Assembly: GCA_030522415.1 (NCBI GenBank)
Contig: CM060126.1
Span: 11,482,852-11,546,851, forward strand
Direction: 5' to 3'
Length of the DNA stretch: 64,000 bases
From: Channallabes apus
Lineage: Eukaryota > Chordata > Actinopteri > Siluriformes > Clariidae
Shown: positions 42,036 to 53,544 of the stretch, piece after piece
Layout: every line of letters starts with the position of its first letter
Position numbering within the stretch: the stretch's first letter is position 1
Notes under the pieces: generated by a model
The model's database searches: none
The model's input: the letters and a program-made list of their open reading frames with translations, nothing else
Told to the model about the DNA's origin: nothing
Position numbers and translations under genes: made by a program

Positions 42036-44640
42036 CGCCGCACTACAGGTGTCTGGACCCCAAGGTTGTGTAGCGTGTGCGCACAAAGCCAAGAAGGTCT
42101 CAGAACTATGCCTGGGCAGCTAACTCGGGGGCAGTGAGCCTGGAGTAGCATGAACATCCAGATTATAAATGTAAGAAATGTGTGCGGGAAGGACCAACCC
42201 TTCGCACCACACAATTACTGCAGGGGATACCTCCTGCTGGTGAGACTGGGACGATCACCCTGGTTGGGTGAGCCCTGCTTCCCAGAGGCGAAGTGAACCC
42301 ACACGCCTCCTAGGAGAGGGCAATATGCATCTCTCACCCAGTATAGTGGCGATCTGACTTACGCCACTAGCTGATGCGGTGGACGTGAATCTGAAGAGCA
42401 CTTACTGTCCAGTGAAGTTTCTCTTGCTCCGAAGCTGTAAAAGGCGGAGGACAGAAGGCTTCAAACAATGCAGCTAAGAACATCCTGAGGGTATACTAGG
42501 GCACAAGCCCAAGGACAAGCTTTTCCTGCAGAAGCTCCAGCACTGAAACATTTCGGCAGTGGACTGGGTCTACCTGCTTGGCACACACTTGTTGCAGGGG
42601 AATACCTCTTGCTAATCCAATAGCTGAGGCGATCCCCTGGTTGAGTGAGCCCTGATTCCTAGAGGCGAAGTGAGCCCACGCGCCTCATAGGAGAGGGCAA
42701 TAGCATCTCTCATCCAGAGCATGTAGAAGCTGCTCTGACCTAAGCCACTATCTGATGCGGTGGACGTAGATCTGAAGAGCACAAGCTGGACACAGCAAGT
42801 GAAGTCTCTCCTGCTCTGAAGCTGTAAGCGCGGAGGAGAGAAGGCTTCAAAAGCAATAGGGTGCCTGTTGGGTTTATAGAGCTTTCGGAAGGTAGTTGAG
42901 AGAGGATTCAGTCACGTACGTCCTGAGAGTACTAGGGCACAGACCCGAGGACGGAAACTCCAGCACTGAAACAATTCGGCAGTGGACTGGGTTTACCTGC
43001 TTAGCAGATACTTGCTGCAGGGGAATACTTCTTGCTAATGCAATAGATGAGGCAATCCCCATGGTTGAAAGAGCCCTGATTCCTAGAGGCGAAGTGAGCC
43101 CACGCGCCTCATAGGAGAGGGCAATAGCATCTCTCATCCAAAATATGTAGAAGCTGCTCTGACCTACGCCACTAGCTGATGCGGTGGACGTAAATCTGAA
43201 GAGCAGTAAAAGGCGAAGCATATCTTGGAAGGCAAGAGGTCTGCCTTGCTACATGAAAATCTCTCCCTGACTACTTCGGAGTGGGGTTACCATTCCCCGT
43301 GAGTCAGAGACAGTACTACTGCTCCCGCATCCATGCTGGAATGTAAATCGCCCTGAGGGACAGGAACCTGGTGCGCTAGCTGTTAGCGGCGCGAGCACAG
43401 TCCGCCCTGGTGATAATATATGAGACTGCCATAGTGTTGTCCACCACACTAGGACATGGCAGCCTCTCAACTGCTGGAGGAAGTGCTTTAGGGCCAGAAA
43501 TAGAGCCATCATCTCGAGGTAATTGATGTCCTCCCTTGGGCTGGACGGTCATATGAGACCGCACCCCAGCCTGTGAGGGAAGCATCTGTCGTTAGCCTCA
43601 GCAACGACAAGATGAACTTAGAGTGGGACCCAGAGTAGAGACCGGGGTCTGAACCACGTAGAAAGGGTACGAAGCACCTGGCGCGTAACCCATATTGGGG
43701 ATTGGCCCTAGTGAAATCCCCTGGTTCTTAGCCACAACTTGGAATGCTCTCTGTGCAGAAGGCCCAAAGGTGTCACCGTGGATACAGTTGCCATGAGAGC
43801 TAGGATGTCTGAAAGTGATGGTCACTTTCTGGTCTAGCTTGTTTTCCTTGAGGGTGTTGAGAATGGGTTCGACACGAGCGGGAGACAGCTGTGCCCGCTT
43901 ATGATCGAATCCCATATGGCACCCAATGTGTTGTCCTCAGAACAGGAAAGAGCACGCTTTCGTGGCGTTGGGTCCCAATCCTGAGAACAGAGATGAGCTA
44001 GGACGACATGCTGATGTCGAAGCACTAGCCACCGGATGCCCTGGGACTCCCGTAAGAAACAGGGCTAAATCCGTGCATTTTGTATGCGTGCGGGTGAGCT
44101 AGACCAATGGAAGGACCCAATACTGGTAAGCTTCGGCCCCCGAAAGCGAACCTCAGGATCTTCCTGTGTTGTGGCAATGTTTCTGTATGAAAGTAAGCGT
44201 CCTTAAATTGATTGTCAGAAATCAATCGCTTGGTAGGGTTGAGAGCAATCACCTTGACAGTCAACATTTGAACTGTAATCATTGATTTTCAGATAGCGGG
44301 AGAGCCCGCAGAATCTGAAAAATTGGACGGCGGCTTTGTCAGCAGATCCGCACTTTCTGGTTTCATGGAAGTGGAGACCATGCCATTGAAAACACAGAGG
44401 GTGAAGTGAGAACTGAATCCTGGTTAAACAGGGTGGGGGGGTGGGGGGGGGGGGCTGTTAGATGTTCGGCATCCTGAAACATGGCAGGAAAAAAACGAAG
44501 AACTAACAGCCTATTGGAGACTGGTGTTGCCCGAAACACCAGTGGTGGCGGAGCAAGAACACCGACCTCCTGGGGGTGCCAGGGACAACACTTATTCGTT
44601 TGAAAGGAATTCTAGGTGCCTCTCCCATTGGGGGGCCACC
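42036..44640 (-). pseudogene. DIRS recombinase and RT remnants
   Basis: Recognisable scraps parallel those of the first DIRS. They include the region of the YR H-x-x-R box (RALSTMGIASSIALA near 43080-43020, with the box arginine replaced by methionine), RNase H pieces (MMALFLALKHFLQQLRG near 43512) and RT pieces (DAYFHTETLPQHRKILRFAFGG near 44210-44145, shown here in two parts). The N-terminal RT area runs to about 44640. Numerous deletions and frameshifts exclude function. The gag gene is absent altogether. Confidence 0.75.
42237..43220 (-). repeat. Tandem triplication of a recombinase segment
   Basis: The phrase 'gaggcgaagtgagcccacgc' with 'ggagagggcaatagcatctc' occurs at about 42290, 42665 and 43085, with periods near 375 and 425 bases. 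Each unit covers the C-terminal catalytic area of the tyrosine recombinase plus a short N-terminal piece joined to it. Confidence 0.8.
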
Positions 44641-44658
44641 CCCATTCATTTTATTTTA

Positions 44659-44725
44659 CATAAAAAAAAAAAAAAAAAATTAAAAAAAAAAATTAAAAAA
44701 AATTATATATATATATATATATATA
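44659..44725. repeat. A-rich and TA low-complexity tract
   Basis: Poly-A runs and a TA run lie where the DIRS gag gene should begin and immediately before the Tc1. The gag deletion probably has one end here. Confidence 0.8.
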
Positions 44726-46350
44726 CAGTGGTGTGAAAAACTATCTTGCTGGATCAAGAACCTGATTTCTTATTCTTTTGCATGTTTGTCACATTTAAAT
44801 GTTTCTGCTCATCAAAAACTGTTAACTATTAGTCAAAGATAACATAATTGAACACAAAATGCAGTTTTTAAATGAAGGTTTACGTTATTAAGGGAGAAAA
44901 AAAACTCCAAATCTACATGGCCCTGTGTGAAAAAGTGATTGCCCCCCCTTGTTAAAAAATAACTTAACTGTGGTTTATCACACCTGAGTTCAATTTCTGT
45001 AGTTACCCCCAGGCCTGATTACTGCCAAACCTGTTTCAATCAAGAAATCACTTAAATAGGAGCTACCCGACACAGAGAAGTAGACCAAAAGCACCTCAAA
45101 AGCTAGACATCATGCCAAGATCCAAAGAAATTCAGGAACAAATGAGAACAAAAGTAATTGAGATCTATCAGTCTGGTAAAGGTTATAAAGCCATTTCTAA
45201 AGCTTTGGGACTCCAGCGAACCACAGTGAGAGCCATTATCCACGAATGGCAAAAACATGGAACAGTGGTGAACCTCCCCAGGAGTGGCCGGCCGACCAAA
45301 ATTACCCCAAGAGCGCAGAGACGACTCATCCGAGAGGCCACAAAAGACCCCAGGACAACATCTAAAGAACTGCAGGCCTCACTTGCCTCAATTAAGGTCA
45401 GTGTTCACGACTCCACCATAAGAAAGAGACGGCAAAAACGGCCTGCATGGCAGATTTCCAAGGCGCAAACCACTTTTAAGCAAAATGAACATTAAGGCTC
45501 GTCTCAATTTTGCTAAAAAACATCTCAATAATTGCCAAGACTTTTAGGAAAATACCTTGTGGACCGACGAGACAAAAGTTGAACTTTTTGGAAGGTGTGT
45601 GTCCCGTTACATCTGGCGTAAAAGTAACACAGCATTTCAGAAAAAGAACATCATACCAACAGTAAAATATGGTGGTGGTAGTGTGATGGTCTGGGGTTGT
45701 TTTGCTGCTTCAGGACCTGGAAGGCTTGCTGTGATAGATGGAACCATGAATTCTACTGTCTACCAAAAAATCCTGAAGGAGAATGTCCGGCCATCTGTTC
45801 GTCAACTCAAGCTGAAGCGATCTTGGGTGCTGCAGCAGGACAATGACCCAAAACACACCAGCAAATCCACCTCTGAATGGCTGAAGAAAAACAAAATGAA
45901 GACTTTGGAGTGGCCTAGTCAAACTCCTGACCTGAATCCTGTTGAGATGTTGTGGCATGACCTTAAAAAGGCGGTTCATGCTAGAAAACCCTCAAATAAG
46001 GCTGAATTACAACAATTCTGCAAAGATGAGTGGGCCAAAATTCCTCCAGAGCGCTGTAAAAGACTCGTTGCAAGTTATCGCAAACGCTTGATTGCAGTTA
46101 TTGCTGCTAAGGGTGGCCCAACCAGTTATTAGGTTCAGGGGGCAACTACTTTTTCAAACAGGGCCATGTAGGTTTGTATTTTTTTTCTCCTTAAATAATA
46201 AAACCCCTCATTTAAAAACTGCATTTTGTGTTTACTTATGTTATCTTTGACTAATAGTTAAATGTGTTTGATGATCAGAAACATTTTGTGTGACAAACAT
46301 GCAAAAGAATATGAAATCAGGAGGGGGGCAAATAGTTTTTCACACCAATG
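44726..46350 (+). mobile_element. Tc1/mariner transposon, nearly complete
   Basis: Termini CAGTGGTGTGAAAAACTAT and, inverted, ATAGTTTTTCACACCAATG are flanked by TA (44724-44725 and 46351-46352). The inverted repeats extend over more than 200 bp. It inserted into the DIRS element. Its transposase has only a short damaged stretch. Confidence 0.92.
45112..46132 (+). pseudogene. Tc1 transposase with central frameshifts
   Basis: The N-terminal part (45112-45495) has two helix-turn-helix motifs (YKAISKALGLQRTTVRAI, and STIRKR) and the GRPTKI basic box between them. The C-terminal part (45557-46132) has the full DDE triad: WTDETKVELFG, QQDNDPKHTS and TPDLNPVEMLWHDLKK, plus the GGGSVMVWGCF block. 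Small indels between about 45430 and 45550 and a TAG near 45545 break the link. Length and motifs otherwise match a complete enzyme of about 340 residues. Confidence 0.9.
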
Positions 46351-46494
46351 TATATAGCCAAAAAAATTGGCGTGTTTGCACACATGCTTCATAACCGGCA
46401 CACAAAATGGTTCCCATAGCGTTCTCACGCAGCATCTCGTTCCCGCCTTTTCAGGGAACAGGGTTACAGCAAAGTAACCTGAGACATTTTCTGT

Positions 46495-48173
46495 CATTGG
46501 GTCGTCTACACGTCTTTTAACCTTTTTTGTTCTCTGTTTAAGCATGTCCTTGATATGAAGAATCCAGGCAACAGATCTTTTCAACTTGTACCAGTCAGAG
46601 TGATAATTGATCAGTTTGCTCACAGCATCTGTGCTCTCTGTAGTACTCACGAGATTCGCTGAAGCTGAATGTTTAACCTCATTGTCATCGTCTTTTATCG
46701 ACAGGTCATGAATGTTCTCAGGCCATCTACACTCTGGTTCTTTATTTTCTTTTCTATAATTATTATTTGTTTTTATTTATTTATTTTCTATTATTATTTT
46801 ATTTATTTATTTATTATTATTTATTTATTTATTTATTTATTTTTTTATTTCTTAAATTTTTGTGAAGCTGCTTTGAGACAATGACCATTGTTAAAAGCGC
46901 TATATAAATAAAATTGAATTGAATTGAATTGAATTTGAGAAATGAGGGACCATGGACCCAGTTGACATTTTTCATAAATTTGTCGCAAGAAACTCCACTG
47001 GATGCAGAATCAGCTCGATTTTTTGAAGTATTGACATACTTCCACTGCTGTGGCTTGGTTGACTCTCTTATAATGGCAATTCTAATGGCAACAAAAGTTT
47101 TGAAACGAAGGTTTTCATTGTCAATATATCTCAAAACACTTGTACTGTCAGTCCAAATTACGCTGTCCAGCAACTCCATTTCCAGTTGACCTTTCAACAT
47201 CTTGTCAGTATTCACAGCAACTACTGCCGCAGTCAATTCCATTCGCGGAATAGTGGTTCATTTGAGGTGCTGCACGAGAATTCCCCATCATAAAAGCACA
47301 ATGAGTCCATCAGCATTTACTAACTTGAGGTATGAGACAACTCCATATCCCATCTCACTTGCGTCTGAGAAGTGATGAAGTGCTGCTGTGGTTGTAACTC
47401 CAAAGTCAACTGGTTTTATGCATCTTGCCACACTGAACTCAGACAATTGATGCAACTCTTGTAACTAGGCTTTCCATATTTTTGCAAACTGTTCAGGAAT
47501 TTCATCCCATGTGAGTTTTTCTTTGCACAACTGCTGCAATAAGATCTTGGCTGGCAGATGCAAGGAAACCCAAGGGGTCGTATATTGAACTAGTAATTGA
47601 CAGGTTTCCTCTTCTCGTCACAGGTTGTTCCTTTAAACTAAACTTAAACATGTCTGAGTTGATGCACCACAACACCTCTAGACGCTCCACTTGCACAAAG
47701 GTTGGTGAGATTGTTATATAAGGCAACTGCTTGATCATGGCTCGAAACAGAGCATCGACATAAAAGTTCCTAAGTACTGTGTTGACTGTCTCAACGGATG
47801 CATTTCTGTGGTTTTCTTCTGCTGTTTTCCTAAGGGCGAAGTTAGCAACACTTGGAGATGATTTTGCACCAAATGAACGACCATCTTGTACTCGACCAAG
47901 TCTTGATTTACATCTCCATTCGGCCACCATAGGAAGCGCAGCAAATCTGTGTCTTTTTCCGGAACTCTCACCTGATAATACATGGATTCCACATCTGCCA
48001 TCATGGCAACTTCCTCTTGTCTGAAGCGTGTAAGCACTCCAATGAGTGATTTCGTCATGACTGGTCCTTGTAGGAGCTCGCTATTCAATGATACTCTCTG
48101 GTAGCTGGCAGCACAGTCAAAAACCACCCTTAGCCTTTTATTCTGAGGATGGTATACACCACGGTGAGGTATA
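46495..48173 (-). pseudogene. BEL/Pao pol: reverse transcriptase and RNase H
   Basis: Reading on the minus strand from 48173: GVYHPQNKRLRVVFDCAA and LIGVLTRFRQEEVAMMADVE are the typical BEL RT start with its catalytic aspartate. LRFLWWPNGD follows, then SSIYDPLGFLA. The RNase H region has HHFSDASEMGYG, PRMELTAAVVAV and VIWTDSTSVLRYI. The linker SDWYKLKRSVAWILHIKDML closes at 46495, beside the DIRS. Several frameshifts, an L2 tail (46738-46935) and the element-D insertion at TA 48174-48175 destroy it. The integrase is not present. Confidence 0.85.
46738..46935 (+). mobile_element. L2 3' tail inserted in BEL pol
   Basis: An ATTT-rich run is followed by 'gtgaagctgctttgagacaa', 'agcgctatataaataaaat' and a (TGAAT)n tail, the same 3' end as the two large L2 copies but on the plus strand. 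BEL frames resume on both sides. It is a strongly 5'-truncated insertion. Confidence 0.85.
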
Positions 48174-48451
48174 TACAGTGGGAGCCACGTCAAACAGCCG
48201 CTTGGAGCATGATAGATCCATGACAGAATCATGACGGCAACATGCACGCTTCATGCACGGAATGTGATCCCCCGCGATGATGCAGTTAACGATGCCCCAC
48301 CCCATAAACGCCCCTATGCGCTTTCTAAAAAGATGGTTGCAATGCTGTATAATCCCGCCAGGTGGAGCATTGACTGGCACAGTTAACTGTAGTGTCCAGG
48401 AAGCCCTATACCATATCTTTAATATACATACAGTTCTTGTATTGTCAACAT

Positions 48452-48688
48452 TGTCCATTGTAAATTTATAACTATAGTTACTAGTAATCTGTATATTATA
48501 CTCACATAATATCTTTCTTTAATAGTTACCCATAGCTTCTCCCTGCACATATCCCTTTTTTTAAACGTATACCTTTATCCTGCACTTTCTGCTATTTGCA
48601 CTTCTGGTTAGACCTAAACTGCATTTCGTTGCCTTGTACTTGTACATGTGTAATGACAAAGTTGAATCTAATCTAATCTAATCTAACA
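48452..48688 (+). mobile_element. LINE 3' end with (AATCT)n tail
   Basis: The segment is absent from D copies 1 and 3. It contains 'aaactgcatttcgttgcctt' and ends in 'gttgaatctaatctaatcta', a common teleost non-LTR 3' end. An ACAT/AACAT repeat on both sides may be its target duplication. It could belong to the family of the LINE at 28470, but no overlap exists to test this. Confidence 0.6.
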
Positions 48689-48804
48689 TAGTTTCATAAA
48701 TAGATGATGTGGTAAAAAATAAATAAATAAACGATGAATAAATCACTCAATACACAACCCATGTTGATTATGCTATTTATTATTTAATAATGTATGAATG
48801 AAAC

Positions 48805-49011
48805 ATAGTGGTTAGCACTGTCGCCTTGCACCTCCAGGGTCTGGGTTCGATTCCCCGGCCAGGCTCGATTCCCGTCTCTGTGTGCATGGAGTTTGCATGT
48901 TCTCCCCGTGCTTGGTGGGTTTCCTCCGGGTACTCCGGTTTCCTCTCACAGTCCAAAGATATGCAGGTTAGGCTAATTGGCGTTCCTAAATTGCCCGTAG
49001 TGTGTGATTGG

Positions 49012-49045
<34 letters not shown>

Positions 49046-49178
49046 CCTGCGATGGATTGGCACCCTGTCCAGGGTGTACCCCACCTAGTGCCCGAAGTCT
49101 CCTGGGATAGGCTCCAGGTCCCCTGTGACCCTGAACACAGGATTAAGCGGTATAGAAGATGAATGAATGAACGAATGA
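48805..49178 (+). mobile_element. tRNA-derived SINE (Mermaid-like)
   Basis: The head has an A-box-like TGGTTAGCACTG and a B box GGTTCGATTCC (48844-48854). The body holds 'gtttgcatgttctccccgtg', 'tccgggtactccggtttcct', a GT microsatellite and 'ccctgcgatggattggcacc', ending in 'gcggtatagaagatgaatga'. This is the widespread fish SINE known in catfishes as Mermaid; other SINEs share its core. It interrupts D copy 2 and is absent from the other D copies. Confidence 0.75.
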
Positions 49179-49811
49179 AACTAGTAAGTGAAATATGTTT
49201 TAAGACATCCTGAAATAATCCTAAAACACACGGTAACATCTGTAATTTGTCTATACCGATCATTGTTGTTACGGAATAAAAATGCGGGCTGTATACAGTA
49301 TTTTACATTACGGTGTATTTTACCTAGGTCCATTTAATATACTGGTACAGGTAGATAATATTTTGCTGCAAAGTAAAGCTCAAAATGTAATGTCTGCTTT
49401 GCTCTATTTTCGTTACATTTTTGATGATGTTTTCGCTGATGTTTTTTTCATTGATAGGCAATTAATGCCGCATGCAATCTGAAACAAATATCTGCCCATA
49501 TGGATCAGTATTTCTTTAGTCATTTAATTATGCATAATGCTCCCCCGTCAAAAAATCTGATGGGGCATTAATCAGTTATCACAACTGTGAATGGATGCGG
49601 CAGCAGAGACAGATTAAATCCCCATAAACACTTCGAAACAATAGTAAAAAAAAAAGTTCCAGAGGGTTAGCGCATGTTATACTAATGTATGTTTTACTGA
49701 TTTTTTACTACTTATATTTCATTTGGTTTCAATTTCATGTGTTATTTGTGTGTGTGTGTGTGTGTGTGTGCACGACAGAGAGGATACTCTAACAAGAGCA
49801 ACTTCCATGTG

Positions 49812-49896
49812 GCTCCAGTGGTGCAATCGGTTAGCGCGTGGTACTTATGAAGCAGTACAGGTGAAGTAATGCTGAGTTCGAGCCTCACCTAAAGCA
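49812..49896 (+). pseudogene. tRNA-Ile(UAU)-like pseudogene in element D, copy 2
   Basis: This reads GCTCCAGTGGTGCAATCGG, GGTTAGCG, GTACTTATGAAG and GAGTTCGAGCCTCACC. Its 5' acceptor strand is closer to the true tRNA gene than copy 1, but it has the same shortened T stem and the same CTAAAGC 3' strand. Both copies therefore descend from an already defective ancestor. Confidence 0.7.
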
Positions 49897-50450
49897 CAGA
49901 TTTATAACCATAGTACTGTGTATGTGACAAATAATTTGAAAGTAAAGCTTAAAATTTAACTTCTGCTTTGGTTTGTTTTCGTTATATTTTTGATGTTTTC
50001 GCTGATAGTCAAATTGGCATAACAAATTGATTAATGGCGCATAATATCTGGAACAAATATCTGTGCATACGGATCATTATTTATTTAGTCATTTAACCAG
50101 CATAACGTCCCACATCAAAAATCACTTTGTAGCGGGCACATGAAGGGGCATTTTTTAACAGGGAAAGGATTGAAGAGCTAATGCTGCTCACCTGTGTCCG
50201 AAGATGTGCCCTAGCGGTTGCTATTTTCCCCTTTTGACAGTGTTGGTCACCGGGCAAGCTCCCACGCGCATGCGCGATCGCGACGCGAGGGAACCCGGAT
50301 GTGAATCTGATCACGTGTGCCGGCATAAAGACGGAACCGGCGAGGTAGCCGGCACGGAGAGATTTACTACAGCGCGCTGATTATTTAAGAGAGAGTTTGT
50401 TTGTTGTTTCCAAACAGATTATCATCATTGCTTGGATTAATCTATTGGAC

Positions 50451-52037
50451 AATTCAATTCAGTTTTATTTGTATAGCGCTTTTAACAATTGACATTGTCT
50501 CAAAACAGCTTTACGCAATCAAAAGAATTATTTAAGTTTGTATGGAATGTGAATGTGTATGAATCAAAATGTTCAGCTAGTCCCTGGTGAGCAAGCCCGA
50601 GGGCGACAGTGGCAAGGAAAAACTCCCTGAGATGGTAATAGGAAGAAACCTTGAGAGGAACCAGACTCAACAGGGAACCCATCCTCATCTGGGTGAAACA
50701 GATAGCAGGAAATGATCTGCATTTATACAGTGTTAAGTGTTAGGTTCAGCAATAATAGTTGATGTTAATTGATGTTAAAATGGAGTCCAGTAGTTATTGG
50801 AGACTCAGATAGACTTGTAGAAAGTTCCAGTCCTGAACTATCGAATTGTCAAGTCCTCAGAGAAACAGCTGACAACACCAGTGGAGGCCAGAAGCATCTT
50901 CTAAGTAGATAGAATCATCCCCAGACACCAGACGCATCCCAAAGAGACACACGGGGCATCCATGCGACGAGACCTCCAACCAGAAACGGGGCACCAGGAT
51001 GGATCAGACAGGTCCGGAGGGCAGAGGGAGTCTGGATCACTGGCAGCTCAGGAATGACATGTGTAGCTCGACAGAGACAGAGAGAGAAAAAGAGAAAGGG
51101 GGAGACAGGGGGAGAGAGGAAAGAGAAAGAGGGGGAGAAAGAGAAGAGGAGGAGAGATGGCAATTAGGTATGGTCACAGTCACAATGTATAATGTGAATG
51201 TATATTTACTGTAGAGTGCAAGCAGGGACTCAGGCAGGACTAACTATGACAGCATAACTAAAAGGGAGAGGCAGAAGGAAACACAAACATGAGGGCTCCC
51301 TGAGATGTAAAGCAAACAATCACCTCACCGTCAACAAACCTGAGTGATCAAATGAGACTGAGGAAGACAGCATCTAAACATACCAGTTCACCATAATACT
51401 CTACGTCCATGAGTCCCCCAGATCTGCTCCTTTACCTTATGGCAAATCTATTTATAAAAATGCTTGGCTAAATAAATAGGTTTTTAGCCTAGACTTAAAC
51501 ACTGAGACTGTGTCTGAGTCCCGAACACTATTTGGAAGACTATTCCATAATTTTGGGGCTTTTTGTAAGAAAAAGCTCTGCCCCCAGCTGTAGTTTTCAT
51601 AATACGCGGTACTGACATGCAGCCTGTATCCTTTGACCGAAGTAGGCATGGCAGATCGTAAGACACTAGCAGTTCGCTCAGATACTGCGGCGCGAGACCA
51701 TTTAAAGCTTTATATGTCAAGAGTAGTATTTTAAAATCAATGCGAAATTTCACAGGGAGCCAATGTAGTGAAGATAGGATAGGGGTGATGTGCTCATATC
51801 TTCTGGTTCTAGTGAGGACTCTCACTGCTGCATTCTGGACTAGCTGAAGTTTGTTTATGCACCTAACAGAACAACCAGACAGTAAGGCATTACAATAGTC
51901 CAACCTAGAAGTGATAAAAGAATGAACTAGTTTTTCTGCATCGTTTAGCAACAATATATTTCTTATCTTGGCAATATTTCTGAGGTGAAAGAATGCTATC
52001 CTGGTGATATTATCTACATGAGCTTCAAATGAAAGGC
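50451..52037 (-). mobile_element. 5'-truncated L2 LINE inserted in the LTR
   Basis: It has the L2 3' end (AATTGAATT tail at 50451, 'aaaagcgctatacaaataaa' just inside) but a diverged body with GA-rich simple repeats (51065-51155). It is bounded by TGGAC (50446-50450) and TGGAC (52038-52042), a likely 5-bp target duplication. It is a different subfamily from the two large copies. Confidence 0.8.
51452..52037 (-). pseudogene. L2 RT C-terminal fragment
   Basis: Motifs [39 protein letters not shown] and [13 protein letters not shown] parallel residues near the end of the L2 ORF2 at 32063-35024. A frameshift near 51560 separates them from the final LWNSLPNSVRDSDTV and FKSRLKTYLF. The catalytic RT core is not included because the element is truncated. 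Confidence 0.8.
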
Positions 52038-52496
52038 TGGACACTCACAATTCACCTCTCGTTCCGTTACTCGAGCTCCCAGAGTTGTCATCTATCCTGG
52101 TGAGGCAGAGAATAATCTCTCCTGTGTATCATTTCACCCTCCGCCATAATACACACCTTGGACTTCCATTCATACACACACACACACCCCTGCATATACC
52201 ATACATGTTGTTTATATTTGTATATATTGGTTTTGGTGCACCTTGTTTGTTTGTTTGATTTTGTATAGTACACTTTGGTTTGATTCACTACAAGCTTTTG
52301 TGTCGCGTACTATATTGTCCCGCCGCGGTTGCGCAATACCGGAAGCGTGGTTTACCAGCCCATATTTAGATTCCCGAATCCGTAGCAAAGTAACTAAGCG
52401 GTTTTGTAAATCCAAGCGTTACATAGTGGTGGCCTGTACGTACGGGGAATCTGTATTTTGGATATTTTCCGGTTTTGTGTGGCGTGGCTGAACAAA

Positions 52497-53544
52497 ATGG
52501 ACGCTAATAATGCTAATGCTAATGCTAGTGGTGCTGTGAAGGCCGACTTTGCTAAAGCTAGTAATGTGATGGAGGAGGTAGATGATGCATTTGTAACACA
52601 CCGTAACCCTACAGCTGAAATAACATCATTGATTAGTTCACTGTATATATCTGATAGACATGATGATGACAATGATGATGATATTATTGCTCATGTGTCT
52701 GATATTAATGTGGTACACACAATGCACACTGAACTTAATCAATGTAAGCCGGATGTGGAGGCGCTCACAGACAAAGCAATCTGAACAGAGAAACCAGTTT
52801 CCGTGAGGCAGTGGACGCTGGCTTAGAAGGGCTGGAGCGCTACTGCCAAGAGGCCCTAGAGAAACTGGAAAGAGCTGTCACTGACTGTTTCCCGGTGTTC
52901 CACCACACTCTTCTGCTCAGCTTACCTCCTCAGTTTCACCCTCTTCTTCTTCCTTTTATGGTCGACCACCCATCCGCCTGGAGTTTCCAGCCTTCGGCGA
53001 AGCTTCAGAGACCGCAGATGTACTCCACTTCATCGAACAGTGCGAGAACTATCTGGAGATCAGACCACTGCCCAGCCCAGAACTGCTAGGAACCCTCAGC
53101 ACTGTTCTAAGAGGACCTGCTCTGAGCTGGTGGAAGGCAGAGAAAGGCAAGGTGAGGGACTGGATGTCTTTCAAACAGGCTTTTCTGGCGGCATTCTTAC
53201 CTGATGACTACCTCACGGAAGTTGAGGAAAGCTTGAGGTCGCTGGTACAGCAGCCTTGTCAACGCCTTAGGGACTTCGCCTATGACTACCGCGCCCTCTG
53301 TCTGAAATGGAAGCCGGAGGATATCTCCGAGGAGGAACTAGTGGGGCGAATCCTGAATAATATCAACCCCAGAGTGGCAGGATGTCTGAGGGGAACTGTG
53401 ACCACCGTGGAACAGCTCGTGAAGATAGGTTCCAGGGTGGAAAAAGACTGCAAAAGCTCCAAAGACTACTGGCAGAAGGTGGACTCTCAGCAGAACAAGG
53501 AAAAGTTCTGGACCAACAACGTCTGGACTCAACGGAGGATGTAA
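52497..53544 (+). pseudogene. Ty3/Gypsy gag (capsid) with frameshifts
   Basis: The start MDANNANANASG (52497) lies 74 bases after the LTR. The first part ends at a TGA at about 52782. An acidic region GLEGLERYCQEALEKLERA follows in a second frame. The capsid then reads in a third frame, with [51 protein letters not shown] and [15 protein letters not shown], matching retrotransposon gag capsids (Retrotrans_gag type). It stops at 53544 without a zinc knuckle, and no protease or pol follows. The open capsid block of about 215 codons is fairly well kept. Confidence 0.6.

Larger units (their letters stand above)
41656..46478 (-). mobile_element. Second DIRS element, decayed, with nested Tc1
   Basis: Terminal inverted repeats start with GTTACTTTGC at 41656 and, inverted, end GCAAAGTAAC at 46478, and both contain 'acgctatgggaac'-type sequence. 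Next to the window-left repeat (41917-42035) lies a third copy of the terminus in inverse order, the internal complementary region characteristic of DIRS. The recombinase and RT are fragmented, gag is missing, and a Tc1 occupies 44726-46350. The element sits beside BEL pol sequence, which resumes at 46495. Confidence 0.8.
48176..50127. mobile_element. Element D, copy 2 (truncated)
   Basis: It starts with the terminal CAGTGGGAGCCACGTCAAAC after TA, inside BEL pol, and follows copy 1 to the second tandem unit. It stops at 50127, where a Ty3/Gypsy LTR begins. It carries two later insertions, a LINE tail and a SINE. About 16 bases ('gatctgatgg...') are missing just before the LTR. Confidence 0.85.
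50128..52423 (+). mobile_element. Ty3/Gypsy 5' LTR interrupted by an L2
   Basis: The LTR begins TGTAGCGGGCACATG at 50128 and ends AAGCGTTACA at 52423, giving about 700 bp once the L2 at 50451-52037 is removed. It has the TG...CA ends of LTRs and a 'ggcataaagacgg' TATA-like block. Right after it, TGGTGGCCTGTACG (52426) is in the position of a primer-binding site, and gag follows in the same direction. The 3' LTR is not in the window. Confidence 0.55.

Noticed and set aside
52497..53544. Domesticated gag-derived host gene
   Set aside because: It follows an LTR and primer-site-like sequence directly and has frameshifts in its first half, so a decayed Ty3/Gypsy element is simpler.
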